The position numbers and the translations under genes are program-made. This document shows, piece by piece, positions 6,473 to 10,956 of a DNA stretch of 10,956 nucleotides. The stretch is from positions 1 to 10,956 of the forward strand of contig JAWOLC010000093.1 in NCBI GenBank assembly GCA_033853925.1, read 5' to 3'. Source of the DNA: JANXPZ01 sp033853925. Lineage in GTDB: Bacteria > Eisenbacteria > RBG-16-71-46. The notes under the pieces were generated by a model. That model searched no databases. It had not been told where the DNA came from and saw nothing but the letters and a program-made list of their open reading frames with translations. Position 1 is the first letter of the stretch; every line of letters begins with the position of its first letter.

Positions 6473-8632
6473 CTACCGCGAACGCGTCCCGCTGGGCGCA
6501 GGCGGCTGCGGCGTGGTCGGCGTTCCGGGCGGCGGGGCCTCGTCGGGGGGCGGCACGGTCTCGGGGGACGTGGGCTCCAGGGGCGCCCCCGGGTGCAGGG
6601 TGCAGTACTCCGTCGGCTCCGAGCCGGCGCTGTAGGTCTCGTTGGTCACGTGCGGGCAGGCATCGGTGGCCAGCATGCCGCTCTCGGTGCACACCAGGCG
6701 GGTGACCGTGCCGGCGGGCTCGGGGAAGGTCTCGACGGGCCGGCCGCGCGTGGCCTCGATCATGAAGTCCGTCCAGACGGGCAGGGCCGCCCGTGCCCCC
6801 GTCATGCCCGGGCCGATGGTCCGCTTCTCGTCGTAGCCGATCCAGACCCCGGCGACGAGACTGGGGACGAAGCCGACGAACCAGGCGTCCATGTACTGAT
6901 CCATGGTTCCGGTCTTGCCGGCGGCGGGGAGGGTGAAGCCTCGAGCCCGCGCGGGGTACCCGGTGCCGTGGTCCACGACGCTCTGCAGCATCGAGGTCAT
7001 GACCGCACTGGTCTCCTCGGAGAGGACCTCGACCGGGTGCGGGGTGTTCTTCTCCAGCACGTTCCCCGACTTGTCCGTCACCTTGAGGATGGTGATCGGG
7101 TCGTTGCGGATGCCGCGGTTGGCGAAGACGGCGTAGGCGTCCGTGAGCTCGAGCAGGTTCACCTCGCTGCTGCCGAGGGCGAGGGACAGGTTCTGGCCCA
7201 GCGGGCTCAGGATACCCATGCGGCGCGCGTAGCTCGCCACCTGGGCGACGCCGACCTTGCGGAGCAGCTTGAGGGCCGGGATGTTGATGGACTGCTGGAG
7301 CGCGTAGCGCAGCGTGACCGGACCGCGGAACTGCTGGTCGTAGTTGTGGGGCGCGTACGGCTTGCCGTCCGGGCCGCCCGGGAAGGACACGGGCTCGTCC
7401 ACCACCACGTCCGTCGGCTTGAAGCCGTTGTCGATCGCCGCCGTGTAGACGAAGGGCTTGAAGGCCGAGCCGGGCTGGCGCTCGGCCTGCACGGCGCGGT
7501 TGAAGTTGCTCTGGTTCCAGTCGCGGCCGCCGATGAGGGCGCGGACGTAGCCGGTGTGCGGATCGATCGCCACGAAGGCGCCCTGGAGGTAGGGGGTGAA
7601 CTGCGCGCCGCCCACCGCGCTCCGCCGCGGGCTGAAGCCGGCGTAGGTGACGCGAGGCTTGAGCTGGGCCTCGAGGGCCGAGAGCTGGCGCTCGAGCGCG
7701 CGCTCGGCGATCTGCTGCAGATCCATGTCCAGCGTGGTCCAGACCTTGAGCCCGCCCTCGTAGACGGCGTTCGAGCCGTAGCGCTCGTCCAGGTGCAGCC
7801 TCACCATCTCCACGAAGTACGGCGCGCGGTCGTTGCTCCAGCGCGCGGGGGTCACGCCCAGGGACGAGTTCGCGGCGTTGTCGTACTCCACCTGGGTGAT
7901 GGCTCCGGTCTCCAGCATGTTGCGCAGCACCTTGGCCCGGCGGGCCAGCGCGGCCTTCGGCCGGCGTCGCGGCGAGTAGAGGCTCGGGTTCGCGGGAATG
8001 CCGGCGAGCAGGGCGCATTCGGGCAGGGTCAGCTGCTGGACCGGCTTGTCGAAGTAGGTGTGGGCCGCGGCGTCCACCCCGTAGGCGCCCTCGCCGAAGT
8101 AGATCTGGTTGAAGTACATCTCCAGGATCTGGTCCTTCGAGTAGTCGCGCTCCAGCTCGATCGCCAGCGCGACCTCCTTGAGCTTGCGGGTCAGGGTCCG
8201 CTCGTGCGTGAGGAAGAGGTTGCGAGCGAGCTGTTGCGTGATGGTGCTGCCGCCCTGCATGGCGTGCAGGTGCAGGGCGTTGTTGACCGCGGCCCGGCCG
8301 ATGCCCCAGAGGTCGACGCCCCAGTGGTGGTAGAAGTTCCGGTCCTCGGTGGCCAGCGTGGCGTTGACGAGGTAGTGAGGGAGCTGGCGCAGCGGGACGG
8401 GGGAGCGGTTCTCCTTGTAGAACTCGTGCAGCACCCGGCCCCGCGCGTCGTACACCGTCGTCTTGACGGGCGTCTGTACCGCGGTCACCTGCTCCGGGGA
8501 GGGCAGGTCGCGCCGCAGCCACTGCACGACGCCGAAGGTCGCGCCGGCCGAGCCGAACACGACCACGACGACGATCGCGACGAAGAGCTTCCAGGGGAAG
8601 CGCGAGGCTGCGCGGACGGCGACGGGCTCCAT
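6473..8632 (-). CDS. mrcA: Class A penicillin-binding protein, PBP1A type
   Basis: Bifunctional peptidoglycan synthase that polymerises lipid II and cross-links stem peptides in the periplasm. Order: short cytoplasmic tail, one membrane anchor at about 15-37, GT51 glycosyltransferase domain, then transpeptidase domain. GT51 shows catalytic-type E96 in EDRNFYHHWGVD, GGSTITQQLARNLFL (127-141) and E171 in ILEMYFNQIYFGEGAYG. The transpeptidase has nucleophile S389 in PGSAFKP (S389-x-x-K392), S448-I-N450 and K573-T-G575. The C-terminus has a Cys-containing segment (C648, C659, C677) and ends in a Pro/Thr-rich tail from about 680. At 719 residues it is slightly shorter than E. coli PBP1A, with a short GT-TP linker. 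The ATG at 8632 is the only sensible start: AAAGGAG lies upstream, but 18 nt away, so initiation may be weak. It is divergent from tyrS. The symbol mrcA (ponA) is by family, not proven orthology. Confidence 0.94.
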   Translation of the reverse strand: MEPVAVRAASRFPWKLFVAIVVVVVFGSAGATFGVVQWLRRDLPSPEQVTAVQTPVKTTVYDARGRVLHEFYKENRSPVPLRQLPHYLVNATLATEDRNFYHHWGVDLWGIGRAAVNNALHLHAMQGGSTITQQLARNLFLTHERTLTRKLKEVALAIELERDYSKDQILEMYFNQIYFGEGAYGVDAAAHTYFDKPVQQLTLPECALLAGIPANPSLYSPRRRPKAALARRAKVLRNMLETGAITQVEYDNAANSSLGVTPARWSNDRAPYFVEMVRLHLDERYGSNAVYEGGLKVWTTLDMDLQQIAERALERQLSALEAQLKPRVTYAGFSPRRSAVGGAQFTPYLQGAFVAIDPHTGYVRALIGGRDWNQSNFNRAVQAERQPGSAFKPFVYTAAIDNGFKPTDVVVDEPVSFPGGPDGKPYAPHNYDQQFRGPVTLRYALQQSINIPALKLLRKVGVAQVASYARRMGILSPLGQNLSLALGSSEVNLLELTDAYAVFANRGIRNDPITILKVTDKSGNVLEKNTPHPVEVLSEETSAVMTSMLQSVVDHGTGYPARARGFTLPAAGKTGTMDQYMDAWFVGFVPSLVAGVWIGYDEKRTIGPGMTGARAALPVWTDFMIEATRGRPVETFPEPAGTVTRLVCTESGMLATDACPHVTNETYSAGSEPTEYCTLHPGAPLEPTSPETVPPPDEAPPPGTPTTPQPPAPSGTRSR

Positions 8633-8665
8633 GGGTTGGTGCGCGGCGGACTCCTTTCCAGGCCC

Positions 8666-8694
8666 AGCCTAGAACGCCTGGCCGCACCCTGCAA
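8666..8694 (-). promoter_or_regulatory. Possible promoter of the PBP1A-permease pair
   Basis: On the minus strand TTGCAG (8694-8689) and TAGGCT (8671-8666) are 17 nt apart, a modest sigma70-like match (the -10 is poor). The transcript would start near 8659 with a leader of about 27 nt. The inverted repeat CCAGGC (8658-8663) / GCCTGG (8676-8681) overlaps the -10 and could be an operator, though short GC-rich repeats are common here. Confidence 0.3.
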
Positions 8695-8732
8695 CGCCAC
8701 CCCCGCCCCCCGCACGCTCGGGCCCGCTTCGG

Positions 8733-8762
8733 TTGCCGCCGCGGGCACGCCCCCTCTAGAAT
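8733..8762 (+). promoter_or_regulatory. Probable sigma70 promoter of tyrS
   Basis: TTGCCG (8733-8738) and TAGAAT (8757-8762) are separated by 18 nt. The -10 differs from TATAAT at one base, and this is one of few AT-containing spots in a very GC-rich gap. Transcription would begin near 8769, giving a leader of about 30 nt. That is too short for a T-box or other long attenuator. Confidence 0.55.
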
Positions 8763-8799
8763 CCGCCCGGAGCGCGAGGACCCCCGCCGAGGAGAATCC

Positions 8800-10089
8800 A
8801 TGGTCCCAGGTGGCTTGAGCCCGGACGATCAGCTGACCCTGTTGGCGCGCGGCGCCGTCGAGATCCTGCCCGATCCCGGCGCGCTGCTGGCGCGCCTGCG
8901 CGAGTGCGCGCAGGCGGGGCGTCCCCTCCGCGTCAAGCAGGGCTTCGATCCCACCGCCCCCGACATCCACCTCGGGCACACGGTCGGCCTGCGGAAGCTC
9001 CGGCAGTTCCAGGATCTCGGCCACCAGGTGGTGCTCATCGTCGGCGACTACACCGGCATGGTGGGCGATCCCAGCGGCCGCAGCCGCGTGCGGCCGCAGC
9101 TCTCGCCGGAGGAGGTGGAGTCGCACGCGCGCACCTACCTCGAGCAGTTCTTCAAGGTGCTCGACTCGGCGCCGGCGCCGCCGCGCCTCCCCGTGGAGGT
9201 CCACCGCAACGGCGAGTGGTTCTCGCGCATGGGCTTCATGGAGATCATGCGCCTGGCCTCGCAGTACACGGTGGCGCGCATCCTCGAGCGCGACGACTTC
9301 GCCAGCCGCATGCGCGAGCAGCAGCCGATCAGCCTGCACGAGCTCTTCTACCCCATCATGCAGGGCTACGACTCGGTGGCCATCCGGGCGGACGTGGAGC
9401 TGGGCGCGACCGAGCAGAAGTTCAATCTCCTCGTGGGCCGAACGATGCAGGAGAGCCACGGCCAGGCGCCGCAGATCGCGCTGACTCTGCCGGTCCTCCC
9501 GGGGCTCGACGGCGTGCAGCGAATGAGCAAGAGCCTGGGCAACTACGTGGGCGTGACCGACGACGCCCGGGACATGTACGGAAAGCTGATGAGCCTTCCG
9601 GACGGCGTCATGCGGGACTACTGGTTGCTGGTCACGGATGCCACGCCCGGCGAGTTGGCGGCGATCGAGCCGGCGCTCGCGTTCCTGGCGAACGCCGCGG
9701 GTGGTGGTGGGCAGCCGGGGATGACGCCGGCCGGGAACCCCATGGACCTGAAGAAGCGCCTGGCCCATCGCCTCGTGCGCATGTACCACGGCGCCGACGC
9801 CGCGGAGAGGGCCCAGCGGGCGTTCGAGGAACAGTTCCAGAGGCGCGCCGTGCCCGACGACCTGCCGACCTGGAGCCCCGATTCCGATCTGTCGGAGATG
9901 GGGATCAAGGATCTCCTCGTCAAAACGGGGCTGGCCCGCTCGGGGAGCGAGGCCTGGAGGAAGGTGGACGAGGGGGCGGTGGCCATCGATCAGGTCCGCG
10001 TCCGCGACCGTTCCCACCGGCAGAGCCTGGCGACGCCCTTCGTGCTTCAGCTCGGACGGCGCATGGTGCGCGTCGTGCAGCGAGCCTGA
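8800..10089 (+). CDS. tyrS: Tyrosyl-tRNA synthetase
   Basis: Charges tRNA-Tyr with tyrosine. A class I Rossmann catalytic domain has the HIGH motif as HLGH (57-60) in GFDPTAPDIHLGH and the KMSKS loop as RMSKS (241-245). The region around VLIVGDYTGMVGDPSGR resembles the TyrZ-like (second) bacterial branch rather than the E. coli-like one. A C-terminal S4-type RNA-binding domain spans about 362-429 (MGIKDLLVKTGLARSGSEAWRKV...). At 429 residues it is slightly long. The excess includes a Gly-rich insertion at about 298-314 (NAAGGGGQPGMTPAGNP), just before the conserved DLKKRLA. The ATG at 8800 has GAGGAGA at 8789-8795 with good spacing, which fixes the start. It is divergent from PBP1A and directly upstream of the rRNA control region. 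No obvious hairpin-plus-T terminator follows the stop. Confidence 0.97.
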   Translation: MVPGGLSPDDQLTLLARGAVEILPDPGALLARLRECAQAGRPLRVKQGFDPTAPDIHLGHTVGLRKLRQFQDLGHQVVLIVGDYTGMVGDPSGRSRVRPQLSPEEVESHARTYLEQFFKVLDSAPAPPRLPVEVHRNGEWFSRMGFMEIMRLASQYTVARILERDDFASRMREQQPISLHELFYPIMQGYDSVAIRADVELGATEQKFNLLVGRTMQESHGQAPQIALTLPVLPGLDGVQRMSKSLGNYVGVTDDARDMYGKLMSLPDGVMRDYWLLVTDATPGELAAIEPALAFLANAAGGGGQPGMTPAGNPMDLKKRLAHRLVRMYHGADAAERAQRAFEEQFQRRAVPDDLPTWSPDSDLSEMGIKDLLVKTGLARSGSEAWRKVDEGAVAIDQVRVRDRSHRQSLATPFVLQLGRRMVRVVQRA

Positions 10090-10125
10090 GCGGCGGGGGC
10101 GGGCGGCAGGCAAGCGCGGGCAGAT

Positions 10126-10158
10126 GCCACAATACTAAGGCGTGCAATGGGTTGTGGC
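10126..10158. repeat. 7-bp inverted repeat upstream of rRNA promoter P1
   Basis: GCCACAA (10126-10132) and TTGTGGC (10152-10158) are perfect inverted copies around a 19-nt centre. The centre lies about 66 bp before the predicted P1 start, in the position where activators of rRNA promoters often bind. No T-tract follows, so a tyrS terminator is less likely. The binding protein is unknown. Confidence 0.4.
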
Positions 10159-10172
10159 GATGGCTCCCGGGG

Positions 10173-10201
10173 TTGACAGAACTGCCGGCCTCGCCTAAAT
10201 T
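10173..10201 (+). promoter_or_regulatory. rRNA operon promoter P1
   Basis: TTGACA (10173-10178) is a perfect -35, 17 nt before TAAATT (10196-10201). This is the best sigma70 promoter in the window. The bases after the -10 (GCCGATGCC) form a GC-rich discriminator of the kind linked to stringent control. Transcription would start near 10208, giving a leader of about 255 nt to mature 16S. Confidence 0.75.
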
Positions 10202-10243
10202 GCCGATGCCGCAGGGAAGTAGTCCTCCGGGCTTCGAAGGTAG

Positions 10244-10273
10244 TTGACTTCCGACCCATCCGAAGGCTAGATT
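10244..10273 (+). promoter_or_regulatory. rRNA operon promoter P2
   Basis: TTGACT (10244-10249) and TAGATT (10268-10273) are 18 nt apart, followed by the GC-rich CCCCGTC. It lies 71 nt downstream of P1, matching the tandem P1-P2 arrangement of many rRNA operons. Transcription would start near 10280, immediately before the boxB-like hairpin. Confidence 0.65.
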
Positions 10274-10280
10274 CCCCGTC

Positions 10281-10304
10281 TGCCTTTTCCGCTAGGAAGG
10301 GGCA
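10281..10304 (+). promoter_or_regulatory. boxB-like hairpin in the rRNA leader
   Basis: TGCCTTTTCC (10281-10290) pairs with GGAAGGGGCA (10295-10304) over 10 bp, including two G-U pairs, closing the tetraloop GCTA. It sits 11 nt upstream of boxA, the order seen for boxB-boxA in E. coli rRNA antitermination leaders. The sequence match to any known boxB is not claimed, only position and shape. Confidence 0.6.
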
Positions 10305-10315
10305 TGGATGCGACT

Positions 10316-10328
10316 TGCTCTTTGATAA
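10316..10328 (+). promoter_or_regulatory. rRNA antitermination boxA
   Basis: TGCTCTTTGATAA matches the E. coli rRNA boxA core TGCTCTTTAACAA at all but two or three bases. BoxA RNA is bound by NusB-NusE (S10) to assemble the antitermination complex. Location downstream of two promoters and upstream of 16S fits exactly. Confidence 0.85.
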
Positions 10329-10368
10329 CTGAATAGCGCGCGAAATCACTGAAAGCCCGTGCGAGGTC

Positions 10369-10402
10369 CCGGCCTCACGCGCTGTTTCGGCGTGATGGCC
10401 GG
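10369..10402 (+). other. Leader hairpin between boxA and 16S
   Basis: CCGGCCTCACGC (10369-10380) pairs with GCGTGA (10390-10395) and GGCCGG (10397-10402), a 12-bp stem with one bulged T and a 9-nt loop. It is the most stable element of the leader by eye. It could be a folding or processing structure of the precursor rRNA; the exact role is unknown. Confidence 0.6.
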
Positions 10403-10423
10403 TTTCATTCCTTGCTAATGATC

Positions 10424-10450
10424 CATGGGGTGGGCTCCGCCTGCCTCATG
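10424..10450 (+). other. Second leader hairpin, followed by a T6 run
   Basis: Bases 10424-10435 can pair with 10439-10450 over 12 bp, including three G-U pairs, around the loop TCC. Seven nucleotides later comes TTTTTT (10458-10463), just before mature 16S. Hairpin plus T-run resembles an intrinsic terminator, but the gap and wobble pairs make this weak. Precursor processing is the likelier role. Confidence 0.45.
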
Positions 10451-10464
10451 ATCTCCGTTTTTTC

Positions 10465-10956
10465 ACCACGGAGAGTTTGATCCTGGCTCAGAACGAACGC
10501 TGGCGGCGTGGATTAGGCATGCAAGTCGAACGCGAAAGGAGGGGCAACCCTCCGAGTAGAGTGGCGAACGGGTGAGTAACGCGTGAAGAACCTGCCTTTG
10601 AGAGGGGGATAACACTCCCAACGGGGTGCTAATACCGCATGAGACCACGGGTCCGCATGAACTCGAGGTCAAAGGTGGCCTCTGCTTGCAAGCTACCGCT
10701 CAAAGATGGCTTCGCGTCCCATTAGCTAGTTGGCGGTGTAACGGACCACCAAGGCGACGATGGGTAGCTGGTCTGAGAGGATGGTCAGCCACACTGGGAC
10801 TGAGATACGGCCCAGACTCCTACGGGAGGCAGCAGTCGAGAGGCTTTGGCAATGGGGGAAACCCTGACCAAGCGACGCCGCGTGGAGGATGAAGGCCCTT
10901 GGGTTGTAAACTCCTTTTGCCGGGGAAGAAGTGCGATCAGGTGAACAATCTGGTCG
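10465..10956 (+). rRNA. rrs: 16S ribosomal RNA, 5' part (cut by window end)
   Basis: The universal 5' segment beginning AGAGTTTGATCCTGGCTCAG lies at 10472-10491 (E. coli position 8 onward), so the mature end is near 10465. Other conserved blocks are GTGGCGAACGGGTGAGTAA (10561-10579) and ACTCCTACGGGAGGCAGCAG from 10816 (E. coli 338). The distance between the two anchors is 344 nt against 330 in E. coli, mainly through a longer V2 helix. Helix 6 is GGAGGG-GCAA-CCCTCC (10538-10553) with a GNRA loop. The gene runs off the window inside V3, after about 492 nt. Signatures GGATTAGGCATGCAAGTC and GCAGCAGTCGAGA point away from Proteobacteria, Firmicutes and Actinobacteria. Confidence 0.97.

Larger units (their letters stand above)
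10090..10464 (+). other. rRNA operon upstream and leader region
   Basis: No credible protein gene lies in these 375 bases. They run from the end of tyrS to the 5' end of 16S and hold, in order, an inverted repeat, two tandem promoters, a boxB-like hairpin, boxA and two further leader hairpins, each listed separately. Base composition drops from about 70% G+C in the genes to visibly lower here. Confidence 0.85.

Noticed and set aside
8722..8746. Inverted repeat GCCCGC / GCGGGC around the tyrS -35 as an operator
   Set aside because: Six G/C-only bases each side are expected by chance here; no further support.
8763..8799. T-box or other riboswitch before tyrS
   Set aside because: The likely leader is about 30 nt and holds no T-box motif or antiterminator fold.
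6459..8801. Single 1196-codon minus-strand frame extending the permease upstream through PBP1A
   Set aside because: The upstream part is the wrong frame of PBP1A; the permease begins at the GTG at 6458 after the PBP1A stop.
6593..8818. Plus-strand open frame of 741 codons opposite PBP1A
   Set aside because: Low-complexity Gly/Arg/Val/His protein with no motif, antisense to a gene with all catalytic residues.
10125..10140. Third rRNA promoter using AATACT as -10
   Set aside because: No acceptable -35 lies 16-18 nt upstream.
10090..10172. tRNA gene or intrinsic tyrS terminator in the gap
   Set aside because: No cloverleaf with T-loop GTTCRA-type sequence and no hairpin followed by T-tract.
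10626..10892. Open frame inside the 16S gene
   Set aside because: Lies wholly within conserved 16S rRNA.

Overview
The window is a compact stretch of chromosome from a GC-rich bacterium (coding regions look about 70% G+C; the rRNA part is visibly lower). It holds seven complete protein genes and the 5' third of a 16S rRNA gene. The genes are core-metabolism and cell-envelope types. No insertion sequence, phage gene, CRISPR array or tRNA is visible. The 16S start carries exact matches to the universal bacterial 5' and EUB338-I target sites, but also signatures (GGATTAGGCATGCAAGTC; GCAGCAGTCGAGA) that I associate with Planctomycetes/Omnitrophota-type and other uncultivated lineages. I cannot name a phylum from memory. 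A poorly cultivated, high-GC lineage is the most I can support.

Layout. (1) Positions 20-5122, plus strand: a tight operon of alr (alanine racemase), deoB (phosphopentomutase), cdd (cytidine deaminase), deoC (deoxyribose-phosphate aldolase) and deoA/pdp (pyrimidine nucleoside phosphorylase). Junctions are 2 nt, a 4-nt overlap, a 4-nt overlap and 3 nt. (2) Positions 5123-5210: short convergent gap with a GC-rich hairpin. (3) Positions 8632-5211, minus strand: a class A penicillin-binding protein (PBP1A type) followed 14 nt later by an ArsB/NhaD/SLC13-like permease. (4) Positions 8633-8799: divergent promoter region. (5) Positions 8800-10089, plus strand: tyrosyl-tRNA synthetase. (6) Positions 10090-10464: rRNA-operon control region with two tandem sigma70-type promoters, a boxB-like hairpin, boxA and two more leader hairpins. 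(7) From about 10465 to the window end: 16S rRNA, partial.

How the genes work together. Cdd deaminates (deoxy)cytidine to (deoxy)uridine. The phosphorylase splits pyrimidine nucleosides to base plus (deoxy)ribose-1-phosphate. DeoB moves the phosphate to C5, and DeoC cleaves deoxyribose-5-phosphate to acetaldehyde and glyceraldehyde-3-phosphate. The pathway from pyrimidine deoxynucleoside to central metabolism is therefore complete in one transcript, with a peptidoglycan-precursor enzyme (Alr) as its first visible gene.

The most interesting signal is the roughly 100-residue N-terminal extension of DeoC. It has a short amphipathic helix followed by a Gly/Ser/Ala/Pro linker, the build of a bacterial-microcompartment encapsulation peptide. 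Together with the deo operon, this suggests (inference only) that the aldolase, which releases toxic acetaldehyde, may be cargo of a sugar-phosphate-utilising microcompartment encoded elsewhere. No shell protein gene is in the window.
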